From assembly GCA_002794775.1 (NCBI GenBank), contig NBAY01000061.1:124001-188000 (forward strand): DNA of 64,000 nt, in the 5' to 3' direction. Under the pieces are notes generated by a model. That model had not been told where the DNA came from and made no database searches. It saw nothing but the letters and a program-made list of their open reading frames with translations. Positions within the stretch are counted from its first letter, which is position 1, and every line of letters begins with the position of its first letter. Shown here one piece after another: positions 34,536-46,956 of the stretch. The position numbers and the translations under genes were made by a program. Origin of the DNA: Porodaedalea pini. Its lineage: Eukaryota > Basidiomycota > Agaricomycetes > Hymenochaetales > Hymenochaetaceae.

Positions 34536-36465
34536 TCCACAGATCATGCAGAAATCCTTCTTTCCAATTGATGCATGCAGGCAGTTAGCGGACCTTCGCG
34601 GACATCGGAAGGCTCCAAATGACGTGGCCACGCATTTTCGGCGTGAAAGACCCATTCTTGCATCGAGGGATGGATTGTTCCTAGCTGGAGACCCGTAGAA
34701 ATCCGGCAAATGCCGGCACTGTGGAAGAACGACACGAATTGAAATAGAGAAGATGCAACACATGACTGAACGCGACGTATCTTCATACAAGAGAGGAAGT
34801 AACAATCCTACACATAGAGGTGAGTGTCCGCTTTAGCATTAAGAGTACCGGGCCGGAGGTTATGGCAGCCGCGTCTTTTGTCTCACCGTAGGTGGCAATG
34901 ATTCCGGCGTAAGCTTTTTACACGCGATGGTTATGCTACTGGCTCTCAGCTTCCTTTGGCACTTATAAGCAGAGGTCGTATTTGAAGCCGAGAAGCACAA
35001 AGGATCTTTGAGCTGATGGGCTGCGATTGTATAAACTTGAAGGAGTAGCCGAACGAAGAATTCAATGGTCGACTCGAAACGAGTCGGAAAGGCTCAAGCC
35101 AACCATTCCTGTCACGAAGAATCCAAGTAAGCCTACCAGTCTTGGACTAAATTCGGTTGAGATTGATGCTCTGATAAAGAGACCGACAGCGGTATGCTCA
35201 AACTCAATAAAAATTGATCAGGATGCGAAAACAGGTGAGGGAAGGATAATACGAAGTTTCCTGAGACTGTTCCATGGCAGACGGCACAAGGTGCACGTTC
35301 ATGTGAAATGTGAGTAATTTTCTCGTCAAAGGGCATTAATTGAACTTCGGAGCGTGTGTCGCGGACGATGGATATTAAATGCAACATGGAGTGCATCCGA
35401 ACTCGTCTCCGAAGTCGCGCATTTCTGATGTGCGGTTATCCTTCGACACTACATGTAGTTGATAAGCTTTCTACCTTCAAGTCTTGCGCTCATCAAATAA
35501 GATCCGCTACATTGACTTGGAATTAGTTACACCAGATCCGTTTGGTATTTAATTACAAGCAGATTGGTACGGCAGGGCATTTAGAGATGTGAAAGAGAAA
35601 GATCAGGAAGTGGAGAGGATCTTTGGATTAGTAAGCTCAAAATCTTGCTTCTCAACTTTTCGGCAGTTCTCACTCCTCAGGTCACGGTTAACATTGAGGT
35701 CATCTCGTGTCGCACTCAGAGGATATGAAATAGCCGTGTCCCCAACGTTTGTCTTCTCTTCTTGAGCCCGTGCACTTACTCTGTATTCTCCTTGTTGAGG
35801 ATTCAACAATCTTTAGATCCATTGCTCCTGAAACAGCCGGTATTCACACTCAGAGGCGAATGCCCGAGTACTCTGGAAGTTTATCTATGATATCGCCTCT
35901 CTAAAGCCTTGGCTAAGAAATGCACTCAGCCTGATGGGGATTGCTACTTGCTTCTCTTCTGCAGTGCGTCGACGCGGAAGAACATATGATCGCTCAACGA
36001 GCCTTTGCGCATGCGCGTCCAGGTTGATTGCTCTCAGTGTACGCCGTTCTAACGCTATCAGATCATTATCGTCGCATCTCCTACATCTACCGCATCTCTC
36101 CTTAGTTCAGGCATTTAAGCTCCGCAACGCAATCATCGTCAATCTCTCGAACCTACTGGCCGTATGGCAGCGTGCTTCAACACCTTCTTGCGTCCGCGAC
36201 GCGCCCATACTCCGAGACTCCGACCACGATTGGAGTCATCTTCTTTCCGAGCCGTGACGTTGTTCTCACTTGTAACCACCACAAAGCAAAACATGCTATC
36301 GCTTGTCGGGCTTAAAAGGTCGAAACTTGCACTGAGGTTGCAATAACTCGCATCCCCTCGAGTTTTGGACTACTTCTGCTACGTTTTACTCGTCCAACAT
36401 CTTGTGAGCTCCGGCCTCGACTTGTCTTTCCAGTTTGCTGATCTTGCCTCCCACACACCAAGATA
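34536..36465. other. Gene-poor stretch
   Basis: No gene is supported. ORFs at 35027-35317 and 35934-36257 lack recognisable motifs and could not be extended by splicing; they are left uncalled. Confidence 0.35.
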
Positions 36466-36830
36466 ATGTGCCACAGAAAAGTTCCGTATAAGTCGTACAC
36501 TTGTGGTCACTCGTATCCAATTGACGAGGGTGTGGTGGTGAGCATGCATGCACCCGCCTTTATTTCATCATGATGTACTAAATCTCTTCGTTACTTGTAG
36601 ATCGACTGTGGAAAGATCCATTGTCGACTATCGGCCGCGCACCCGAATGGTCCTCGTAATTCCTGCGGCCCCAACTGCGGAAAGACATGCATTGGAGCGT
36701 GAGCATATTCAAGATACATCGATGTTTCTAATCCCTCTAACATCCATTCATCTATCTTAGACGAATGCCCCCGGAAGGCTATCCGAGCGTCGCTTACTCG
36801 GAGCCGTGCTACAAATGTCCTGTAGACTGA
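36466..36830 (+). CDS. Small cysteine-rich protein (79 residues, 3 exons)
   Basis: Exons 36466-36537, 36601-36698 and 36761-36830 join in frame into a 79-residue protein starting MCHRKVPYKSYTCGHSYPID and ending SVAYSEPCYKCPVD. It has nine or so Cys and several His in paired patterns (YTCGHSYP, IDCGKIHCRLSAAHP, SCGPNCGKTCIGA), suggesting metal binding or disulfides. There is no signal peptide, so an intracellular zinc-binding role is more likely than secretion. Short proteins with a CGH...DC...C...AHP...C pattern are, from memory, common in basidiomycete genomes without known function. It is too short and split to be found by a simple ORF scan. It lies 250 bp upstream of the URC4-like gene on the same strand. 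Confidence 0.7.
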
Positions 36831-37083
36831 GCATGCTATAGCCGAGGCATATTCTAACAAGTAGCGCGATGATTTGAATAACTACCTGTTCCTGTCTCAC
36901 TAGTATTGATGTAAAATGAGTTTCGTTGTGTATGAAATTGCTTTTTAGTCTTGAGTGTGATGTGTGATTTGTCCGAGTCGATTTTTGGACGCGGATCGAA
37001 GCCATACGAAGCTTATCACAAGACGACGATCACGCTTGTACGACCCGCCTTGATTGCACACCATAGCCTCAGGCTGAGCTTTA

Positions 37084-38713
37084 ATGTCAACCATTATGTC
37101 CTCTCGCGTCGCGCAAGAAATTGCTTACCTACGTACTTTACCCGCAATACGAGAGCGCTGCAGTAAAGTTCATGCTCTCGCTACACAGAGCAAATTAGAG
37201 TATTTCGAATATCATCCCGAAAAGGAGATAGATACGATCGACTTCTGTCTGAAGATAATTCAGGTGCATATGTCTTCGACGAAGTTGTTCGCATTGCTGA
37301 CCAGTGATCTTAGCGGGATTTTGGTACGAACACTGACTCTGTGCGTATTTACTTTATTTTCAAAGCGTGATGCTCACTATGAGGTGCTTAGATACCCCCT
37401 CACGGCCGATGGAGACATCTTGATGCCGGACACCCGCGCATTGAGCCATTAATTGCCAAATGGAAAGCATCTTCTACACCGCCCGACGACAAGGAGATAT
37501 GCAAGCGTCTGCTTGACTTGTTCTTGGTGTCGGTACTGCTGGACGCAGGCGCTGGCAACGTCTGGAAGTACAAGGAGCCGGGAAGCGGCAAGATGTTCAG
37601 TCGATCAGAGGGCCTCGGAGTCGCAAGCTTTTATATGTTCGACGAAGGTTTTTTCTCTGGCGACAAGAGTCGGCCTCATCAGGTTGATGGTAAGCTATAT
37701 GCCTTTATGCTTAAGTCAAATTGTCTGAATCCAAATTTTATAGCCGCTGGTCTTTCGCGCATTACTCCTCAAAATGTTGGGATTGCAATGCAGGTAACAG
37801 ACGAGAATCCAATGGATGGACTCGAGGGTCGCGCAACTCTACTCTCCAAGCTCGCGAAGGCCCTTCGTTTGAATCCCACGTACTTTGGAGAAGATGCAAG
37901 ACCAGGAAACCTTGTGGGTCAGCGACGGAACTTATTCAACAGCTTCTGCCACTGACTGCTAGCATACAGATTATTTGGAAGCACAGTCCACTGTTTCAGA
38001 CAACGGAGCTCGCTCTGTGCCCGTTTCCGCGCTTTGGTACGTACTAATCGACGGCCTGCAAGTGATATGGCCCTCCTCGCGTACTACGCTCGGAGGAACA
38101 CCTCTTGGTGATGTCTGGCCGTGCGCGGCGCTCTCCGCCAACGAAGAGGGCGACGATTTCGTACCATTCCACAAGCTCACTGGGTGGACGACATACAGTC
38201 TACTTGAGGCACTTCAGAAGATTTTGAAGTGGGAGTTCACAGGTCTTGAGGACCTAACGGGACTTCCAGAATATCGCAACGGTTCATCCGCTTTCCTCGC
38301 TTGTTTTATTCGGTTATCTGAAGAGTTGTATTTGCACAGGTGGGCTGCTGCTTGATACTGGAGTCCTCTCTCTTAGGCCAGGCGCGATACTTGCTTCTTT
38401 CTACCCTGATCCGTCCTCCCCTATCCCCCGTCTTCCGCCATCGCACCCCGCCATCGTCGAGTGGCGCGCTATGACTGTAATTGAACTGTATGTTGTTTCT
38501 TCCGAGGCGTTCAGTACGTCAACTGACTCTGAGTACAGCGATCGCATAGCGGACGGGATCCGCACCAAACTCGGCCTGACTCCCGCGCAGCTGACACTCG
38601 CACAGGTGCTCGAGAGCGCAACATGGAAAGGTGGCCGCGAGATCGCTGCACAGAAGCGGCCTCAGACGAAAGGTCCTCCAATCGACATTGAAAGTGACGG
38701 GACAGTATTCTAG
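37084..38713 (+). CDS. URC4: DUF1688 protein, URC4/Urg3-like uracil catabolism protein
   Basis: Seven exons (37084-37263, 37314-37340, 37392-37689, 37744-37917, 37970-38281, 38340-38487, 38539-38713) give 437 residues. Conserved blocks include YLRTLPAIRERCSKVHALA, IPPHGRWRHLDAG, RLLDLFLVSVLLDAGAGNVW, RSEGLGVASFYMF, GLSRITPQNVGIAMQVTDEN, LWYVLIDGLQVIWP, KLTGWTTYSLLEAL, FTGLEDLTGLPEYRNGGLLL, and a C-terminal YPDP...IVEWRA region. These match the fungal DUF1688 family, which includes URC4 of the yeast uracil-catabolism (URC) route; the exact reaction is not established. Exon 2 is only 27 nt. The introns (50-58 bp) are all GT-AG. No other URC gene is beside it. Confidence 0.85.
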
Positions 38714-38855
38714 CGGAAAAGTCTTCAATTATGGACTTAAATGAGCAAGTCGCAGAGTGAACATTTAGTATACCGACATGAGGAGCAAATAGATCTTTAA
38801 AAAAATTAGGATGATACATAAGCAACGAAGCATCGAGTCTTTTGGCAGTGACGTC

Positions 38856-41521
38856 TCAATTCCTCTTCTTGAGCTCTCGCGCAAGGCGCCAGGAGAGAAC
38901 GAAGGCAAGAATTGCTGCGATGCCTCCTATGCTGTTTAACCGTCAACACTAAGTAACTCCGAGGCAAAAAAAAAGCTCACCGAAAAATAACAGCGACCGA
39001 ATTAGCACCGTGCGAAGCCTGTTCGGTCAATTCTTCTCTGGCAAAGAATAGAGCGGAGGAGTCCGTCACATCACTGGTGTTAGTGCTGGAGAACGTTCCG
39101 TTTCCGGGTAAACCGATGCCGGGATTATGCCCAGGACGGACAGACTTCGCAGGATCGAGGAGCGCGAAGATGAGAGACGTAAGCGCCGTTGAGATGAATT
39201 GCGGGATGACGATAAACAGGTTGTGGATACCCTGTAAGCCCGCCGAGTCGCGTGAGGTCACGTTTCAGTCAGCAGGGAACTTGGAAGGCCACGGTATGAC
39301 GCACGATGATAATCCCGGACTTCGCTTGCAGGCCACCAGGCCGCTTCCTCGAGGTTCCCTCTCTCTCAGACTCCGCGTAAAAAGCATTCCCATTTACGGC
39401 ATCGGTGTGTAGCTCCAGACGACTTTGACGAGCCGCACCGTTACTCAAAACTCCGTCTGCATTCGTGTCTGAATTCACACTTGGTCTTACGCCCTCGAGG
39501 GACGACACTCGTGACACTGTAAGCGAAGTCTGCACATCACCGACTTCTTCGCTGGATTCTCTGGGTTCGGCAAGGTGCTTGTGCCGACCATCCTCCATGA
39601 GGCGCTGTCGCTCATCAGACTCGTCCCAAATAATTTCAGGCTCTTCGGATAAAGGCTCCATCGATGGACGTCCCGGTCGAGCATCCAAGAGCCGGATGGA
39701 GATGGAGCCGCTATCATCAAAAGAATCGTCCTGTGAGGAGGCTAAAATTTCCTCTGCTAACTATAAGACGATGAGATTGAGAAGAGGTTCGTCGACCCAC
39801 AAGTGAGAACGTACCAACGAAAAGGGCGCCCACTGCGTGATGGCCCATGAGAACCCGACGAGTGTGATAAGAAATGACGCTCCAGAAACATTTGACACGA
39901 AGCTTGAAAGAGCGAATACGTTTAGCAAACGTTAGACAGCAATTATCGGGTACCTTACAAAGTAGCACCCATACAAAACGCAAAAAGGAGATGTGAGAAG
40001 GCCCATAGCTCACTCAGGTGAACAATTTTCAGTCTATCCAATATCGTGGCCTTCCCAAGTGATGACGCGGACCCTCGCGAATCACCTTCGGCCTTTACAA
40101 ACAGTGGCAGCACGAAATTCGCTGCCAGTGCCACGAGTCCGAAATGGAAGAGCGCGCGTGAGCCGATAATATCAGCCTCCCTTTCTTGCATTTCCGCTTC
40201 GGCAGCATCTACAGCGCTTGGAAGCCCAGACTTGTAGAAATCGCCAACATATACCGACGTATAGAATAGGACAGGAAACCAAGCGAACCAGGCCCTGCCG
40301 TGCAAGCAGCGCAACGCACAAATTTAGCGTGAGGATTGATATTCGATGACATAGGAGTACTGACAAGAATTGGATGATGCACTAAAGAAAGATCAGCAAT
40401 AGGCTCCATTGCAGGGGTTAGATGGACACTAACAATTTGACGAATGATGCGAGGTAAAGTCAATAGGTTCTCCCATATTTCTCGAATTTCTTGGCGGAGT
40501 CCCTTTTTACCCTTCCTGCACGATAGGTATAGTAAGCTAATGGTATCACGCATTGCTTCCAAACAGAGTACGCACGACGAAGATAAAAGAACTCTTTCTT
40601 TTACACATGCCGCTGTCGCCGATTGAGTCGACAGCAAAAGGAAGGCAGCGATGACGGAAAGGACCTGCAGCTCGGTTTTTCCGAAAATTGAGAAATGTTT
40701 CGTAAGGTCCACGTTTCCTCTGTGTATATTGTAAGAATTTCGGGCCACGGATGATCACAGATTGGTTGCACACCTCGACTCACATGAAAAATCCAAGAAC
40801 ACTACCCAATCCCAACATGCGTGCCGCCCAAGCATTGCCATCTGGCTGGAGAGAAGCAGGGATTGTATCCACAATCAGGGCCCGATCAACAGCTTGAACT
40901 GCGTTGACCGAGAAATCAATACCGTACAGAGCAATGACAGCAAAGACAATTGTCATTGTGTCATTCTGCCTCCAAGTCAGGATCCGCCAAGCTCACAGAG
41001 AAAAAGTACGTACTATTGAGGTCCCCCTTGAAGTAAAGACGGAGACAAATTTTCTGGTAAACCCCAAGAGCAGCATCGATGCTACACAAACAGCAGATGC
41101 GAGCAACATGTACGGTCTTCTTCGTCCGAAGCGGGATTTCGAGTTGTCCGCGATAACACCTGCACAATAACGGTTCAACAGGAGTTTACGCACATAGCTT
41201 CCTCTTCGTACCTATGAGAGGCTGCACAAGCAAACCTGATAGTGGGCCAGCCAGAAAAGCGATGGCCGTGAGTGATTTAGACAGGCCCAAACGAATAAGA
41301 TAAGGTGACGCTTATGAACCTCTTAGTTTCTGTTTTGATCATATCCGCATAAGCTCACCTTGAGACATTTCCACAGACCAGAGAACTTGTACTCCCAGCA
41401 AGCCGATCGTCAACGTCGGCAGCTGTAACCATCGTGGACCTAGAATTTTGGACACGCCTGACCACCGCACTTCCCTGTCATCTGCATCCTCTGCGACTGC
41501 GAGCGCACTGAAACCAGTCAT
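38856..41521 (-). CDS. Sucrose/H+ symporter-like GPH transporter (MFS)
   Basis: A multi-exon membrane transporter. The protein starts MTGFSALAVAEDADD, then the first span LPTLTIGLLGVQVLWSVEMS continues by a splice into the ASPYLIRLGLSKSLTAIAFL and GPLSGLLVQPLIG segment typical of the sucrose-transporter family. SKSRFGRRRPYMLLASAVCV (the loop 2-3 RxGRRRP signature) follows, and DFSVNAVQAVDRALIVD (the conserved A..R.L..D motif) comes next. Later exons add FAWFAWFPVLFYTSVYVGDF, a long acidic cytoplasmic insertion (about residues 430-560, EEPEIIWDESDE) and the final spans GIHNLFIVIPQFISTALTSL and IGGIAAILAFVLSWRLARE ending KKRN. The last intron is 38932-38980. The substrate is probably a disaccharide or other glycoside, by family. 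Internal exon borders were not all resolved. Confidence 0.85.
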
Positions 41522-41758
41522 GCAACTGAATTTATCTATGTGTTTAGGAGCATAGAGGGAATGGGAATCGAGCGAGTTACCTTTTCGTCGCTGTGCTGTT
41601 TAGTGTCCTGCAAGCGCGAAACGGTGACGCGACGCGGGCTGTTCGGAATGGAAACTTTGTCTCGCACTAATTACCGAGTAAATAATGTCAACTTTTGACA
41701 GGCAGCATCATAGAGAATTGCGGAGCACAACTCGTGGAACAAAGCATTGAATTAATCA

Positions 41759-43708
41759 CTACTTTTGGTGGAGCACGAACACACGCGAACCGTTTGCTGC
41801 GCCGTTGCCCTTCATAGTCATCCAGCGCGCAAGACGTGGCTCTTGACCCAGACCGGCAACAATTATCAGACTCTCCCTCCCGTGCTTCTCCTTCGTCGCG
41901 GTAATGGAGCCCCCATCCGGTTGATCACCGTCCTCTGTTGCTTTTGTCTTCTTTGCTGAGAGCCATAACCACGCATCGGTCGAAGCACGGGGAACCAATA
42001 AGACCTGCAACGAATTAATGATTCCTGGTGCTGGAAGCGCGCCGACGAGTGAAAGGCTTAGGGAGCGAGATTTGTTCGATGGGTCGACGGCGAGCTTCCA
42101 TAAACGGATCTCTCCGGACCACGAACCCGAGGCAAGAACATCTCCATACCGCAGACATGCGAGAGCAGTGATCCAGCGTGGAGTGGAGACGACACCCTCC
42201 GTCTCGGAATGCACCTCGTGCAGCCCGTGCGCGAGAGGCTGCGTGAATACAGGCTTTTTCTTCGCAGTTGTCCATATAGATATTGAACTGCAGCAGTATT
42301 AGACCTATTTTTTTCTAACATAAACAGTTTAGCGCTTACCCACTGTCCCCACCGCTAACGAATGTGCTATCATCGACCATAGCAACACAATCCAGAGATC
42401 CTTCCTCGTACCTCTTCTCTGCCCCCTTTTTTGGCTTGACAGCTTCTTCATCTTCAAGACCCTCCAGCCCACCCTCGAGCACCTCGCGCACCTTACTCGC
42501 GCCTCCTCCGCGGAAGACAAGTTGCGTCTCTTCAACAACCTTCCAAAAGCGTACAGTTCGATCCCGAGCACCAGCACTGACGACAGTCTCGGCGCGTAGG
42601 GCATCAATTCCAATTACGTGGTCCTGATGCCCGAAAAGCGTATCGACGTAGCCCATGACATTCGGAGAAAGATCGAACAGCTTCAGCGTGCGATCTAAAG
42701 AGGCGCTATAAAGTTGATTGGTGCCTTTTCGGAAGGCTAGACTCTAAATCAATGTTTAAGCAAACATTGAATACACAGGCGACACACACACACCGAAATA
42801 GTATCTTTGTGTCCACCAAAACTCCGGAGCCACTCCCCTTTCTCGGCATCCCATATAATTAGCTTCCTGTCCTTCCCGCCGCTTGCCAGTAGTTTTCCAT
42901 CATCGCTCAGCGCAAGCGTGAGCACCTCGTCGGTATGCCCGTGCACTTCTGCTGACGCCTTCTCCTTCCCCTTCGCCTTTGCAGAGCGATCTGGTCTTAA
43001 TTTATAGAAAGTTGACACCGCTTTCCCCGACGAGATATCTGTCCGAACTATAGAGCCTTCTTTCCCGGAGGTAAATAGATATTTCCCGCTCGAACTTGCG
43101 ACCGCGCCAGTGACAGCCTGGCGATGACCACGCGTCCTAAGATATAACGGTACGTTGGGAAAGACTATCTAAATTTCTTGTTAGTCAAAGGAATTCGTAA
43201 CCTGAAGATACAACTCACTGAGTCTGCTAAGAACCTGTGCATCTTCCCGCTATGCTCCATAACATCCTGTTTCAATCTCGACGCGATGAGTTCGCGGTCG
43301 AGGTCGGCGGCATCAAATTCACCCTCAGCTGTAGTTTTATACATTCCCCTGAGTTACTTGAACAAAGACTAATAATTTGAACGTACCGAGTCCCTCTTTC
43401 ACACTGTCTAAATACACCTTCGCTAGCCTGAGGCGCTTCTCTGCAGGTGTCTCAAGCTCGTCTTCGTCACCACTAGCATTGGGATCGCTGTCCGATACTC
43501 GTAGGTCGAGGTCGTCAATACCGCCATTATCGTCATCTTGCGTCGCGTCCGACTCAAGCTCCTCGTCTCTTCGCCGCGGTTTACTACCAGTCTTGCTTTC
43601 AGGCCGTCCTTTCCCGTTGACCTGTTTCTTCGAGCTCGACGCTTCTTTGACTCCAGAGGAGCGTTTCCGCTTGCGCGTCTTTTTGGATACGAAGAAGGCG
43701 TCGGGCAT
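41759..43708 (-). CDS. RRP9: U3 snoRNP WD40 protein Rrp9 (U3-55K)
   Basis: A nucleolar component of the U3 snoRNP, needed for early cleavages of pre-18S rRNA. The N-terminus (MPDAFFVSKKTRKRKRSS) is a basic nuclear-localisation-type sequence, followed by an acidic stretch and the family block TPAEKRLRLAKVYLDSVKE. After an intron come LIASRLKQDVMEHSGKMHR and TRGHRQAVTGAVASSSGKY. WD repeats follow: HTDEVLTLALSDDGKLLASG, GKDRKLIIWDAEKGEWLRSF, LYSASLDRTLKLFDLSPNVM, FGHQDHVIGIDAL, RDRTVRFWKVVEE, DSTFVSGGDSGSISIW, ALACLRYGDVLASGSWSGEI. It is about 560 residues in five or so exons. An alternative in-frame ATG lies at 43744. It is divergent from DUS3. Confidence 0.93.
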
Positions 43709-43949
43709 CGCTCTGGGCGGCGAGGGTGGAAGGATAAATTTCACAGAAATTAAACTTTTTGCTTCAGAAGTCTCCCCTTACACGTGATCTCCAAAGGGGA
43801 GAATGAAACTTTGAAAGGTATTCGTGAGAAAGTTTGTTTCTACTCCTACTGACTCTTACTTATTTTCTGGGAGCACAAAAAAGCAGACATTTTGCCCTAC
43901 TTTACAGGCGGCCAAACCGATTTCTGAGCTAACGTTATTGAGTCGCCGC
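43709..43949. promoter_or_regulatory. Shared bidirectional promoter of RRP9 and DUS3
   Basis: Only 241 bp separate the two start codons, so both promoters must lie here. No motif is assigned with confidence. Confidence 0.6.
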
Positions 43950-46617
43950 ATGGAAGATAAAACTTTCCCGCCTGGGACTGCTCCAATCAAAGCAAAGTGA
44001 GGAGCTGAAATTTCTGGTTGAGTGCTGCTAAACTGAACTCACATGTAGATATTGTATCTCAATAGAACCCCGAGCTGCTGTTGATGACGATGCTGCAGAG
44101 AGCTCAACGAACCATATTAATGGATCCGGCGGCGGAGGGCCGCAAGACGATGATGGACGAGATGGGCGTGACAGACCCCCGCCTGGGAAGCGCCAGAGAC
44201 TGTCGAAGGAAGAGAAGAAAAAGCGCACTGGTGCAAACAAGGGTCGTCGGTTTGGGAAAATGCGGGACGAGTTAGAGCTGTGTTGGAAAGTCGCAGTAGG
44301 GAATGCCTGTGATTTTGGAAACGAGTGCGTATGCGCATATATGCGTCCAGTAACTTTGCAAAATTCACTGACTCGGTGTAGCTGTCGCTTCACGCATGAC
44401 GTGGCTGAGTATCTTGCACAAAAGCCCAGAGACCTGTCCTTTCCCCAAAATATCGACACGTTACCCGTTCCAGATTCATCTGTAGAAGAGACCTCTGCTG
44501 CGGAGGAAGTATCGAGCGCGTCAGATCTGCCTCCCTCTGTGGATCCCTCTGCATTCTGTCCTGTCTTCGAAGATAAGGGAGAATGCAGAAATGGACTCAA
44601 ATGTCGATTCCTTGGTGCTCACATTAAGAAGACCGAATCCGGCTTGCTAGAGCCCGTAAAAGACGAGGATAAGGTTGCGCGGTGCAAGCTGGAGACGACC
44701 GAACTCAATTTTCTTCCCTCCGACGTTCTTAAACAACTAAGGTCTAAAAAGGCATGCGTTTTGATATTTTGAGAATCTTCGCTCGGTAGCTTACGCGATA
44801 AACAGTATCCTCACCCTGTAACAGAGGGCTATTTGAAGGAGCTGCAAGTTTCTGAGACTACGAGAAGGGGGGTAACCAACAGGAATGGGCCGACCACGTT
44901 TACGGAAGCTGAGCTCATGGATTGTGGTGCTGAAGCTCAGAGAGACACGCCTGACGTGCCAGTGCGATTCAGCGAGAAGAAGCGACTTAATTGGAACGGA
45001 CTTACCTGTCCGTCCTTCTCTTAATGACCTCTCTATATCATTTATATCTTACCTCGTTTGCTCAGATCTTGCACCTTTAACTACCGTTGGGAACCTAGTA
45101 AAGCTGCTCTTACTGCCAGAATAGTTCCGGAATAACACAGATTGCAGCCATTCAGACAACTTTGCGTCTCGCTTGGTGCTGACATAACATGTGGAGAAAG
45201 TATGTATAGACTGCACGATCTTTCTTTTCAATCCTCACCGATCATTGCCAGTGGGTCTAGCTACCTCGTTCCTTCAAGGGTCAAAGGAGGAATGGTCCCT
45301 CGTGCGTCGACACCCCTCAGAGCGCACGTTCGGAGTACAGCTTGCAGGGAGCAAACCTGGAACACTTGCTGCGACTGCCGAAACGATGGCGCGCGAGTTC
45401 GGCCCTCAGGGTATTGACTTTGTCGATGTCAATTGTGGGTGTCCCATCGACCTGGTGTTCCGAGCCGGAAGCGGATCTGCCCGTATGTGGCCCCTCGTCC
45501 AGATAAAAATGCATGTTTTTAGTGATTCAATTCGTAGTTTTGGACGCACCGGGAAAGTTGAGTAAGATCCTTGTCGGGATGAATAAGGCACTTGGCGAAA
45601 TCCCTCTCACCGTGAAACTAAGGACGGGCGTCAAGGAGGGCCGTAACACTGCGCACAAGCTCATGCCGCGGCTGGCTTCAGAATCAGCTATCGGTGCGAT
45701 AACGGTCAGTCTTGAAACTTTATGAGTTTGCCTAGTATTAGAGTTGATTGCATTGTGCGGCCACTCAGCTGCATGGACGAACGCGTCAGCAACGGTACAC
45801 TAAGCTGGCTGACTGGGACTATATCAAAGAATGCGTTGACGCCGTACGCGCGCGCGAAGCAGACGAAGGCTGTGCGTCCTGTCCCACAGTCAATCTCATG
45901 TTGTGTACTTACAAAATTATTTCAACGAAAGTGATGCCCATTCCAATTTTCGGAGGCGGTGATGCTTTCTCTTCCCAGGGTTACTGGGAGAGCGTCGAGC
46001 GCGGTGGTGTCGATGGTGTGATGGTTGGGCGAGGCGCGCTCATCAAACCGTGGATCTTTACGGAAATCAAGGAGTACAGAGAGTGGGATATCAGTGCTCG
46101 TGAGCGCCTCGAGCTCATTCGGAAGGTACGTCAATTGTTCGCGATTTTAGAACTCTGTGTCCTGCGCACTTATTGTATACCCGACGTGCAGTATGCCGAG
46201 TTCGGATTGAAGTGAGCTTACAATTCACTATCCCCTTGGGCACGTTCCTGAATAAATTCTGCCTCATATAGCCACTTTGGGAGCGACACTACGGGCGTGA
46301 ACACAACGCGCCGCTATCTATGTGAAGCGCTCTCCTTCACCCACCGCTACATTCCCATTGGCCTTCTTGAGGTGCTTCCTGGAAGGCTGAATGACCGTCC
46401 GCCGGCATTCAGAGGGCGCGACGAACTAGGTAGGTCTTGGAATGTAGTCTTTATTTATAGTTCATACTAACTCATTACAGAGACGTTGCTGGCGAGCAAT
46501 GACAGTCGTGACTGGGTGAAAATATCGGAAATGTTCTTGGGCAAAGTGCCAGAGGGATGGTCCTTTACGCCGAAGCACAAGAGCAACTCTTTTGGGTCGG
46601 AGGAAAGCCAGGGATAA
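43950..46617 (+). CDS. DUS3: tRNA-dihydrouridine(47) synthase (Dus3)
   Basis: An FMN/NADPH enzyme reducing U47 of tRNA variable loops. Exon 1 (43950-43996, [16 protein letters not shown]) joins exon 2 at 44049. Two CCCH zinc fingers follow: C-x8-C-x5-C-x3-H across the second intron ([14 protein letters not shown] then DCRFTH) and [19 protein letters not shown] with GAH. The Dus barrel shows [58 protein letters not shown], the catalytic-cysteine motif [63 protein letters not shown] and [20 protein letters not shown]. The C-terminus includes [20 protein letters not shown] and ends FGSEESQG. About ten short introns were inferred. Key residues are intact. Confidence 0.94.
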
Positions 46618-46956
46618 TCAAATATACTCAGTGGAAGTAGTCGAATGTACCAGATACGCGTCGTGAGGCTTTAACACAGGTTTCACTACACTTCTTGAAA
46701 TCCAGGTTTAACCATTGTAGCCTATTACTTTCCGACGGTTCTGCTAACAGCTGGTCTGCAAGGCGAGAGCATCTCAAGGAGTTTCCGAAAGGTGTCAGGA
46801 TCGACTTAGATTAAACAAATAATGAAATGACAATAGTCCATTGAGATTTACAGACAATAATGAATGGTGAACGGCTGAGTATATGGTACAGCACATAAAG
46901 AATGTTGTGTTAATCGCGGAAATCGAGCATTGCAATGATAACGTCTGCCTGCGAGC

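Noticed and set aside
38713..38856. Functional cluster of URC4-like gene with the adjacent sugar-type transporter
   Set aside because: They are merely convergent neighbours; the transporter carries sucrose-family signatures, not those of a uracil permease.
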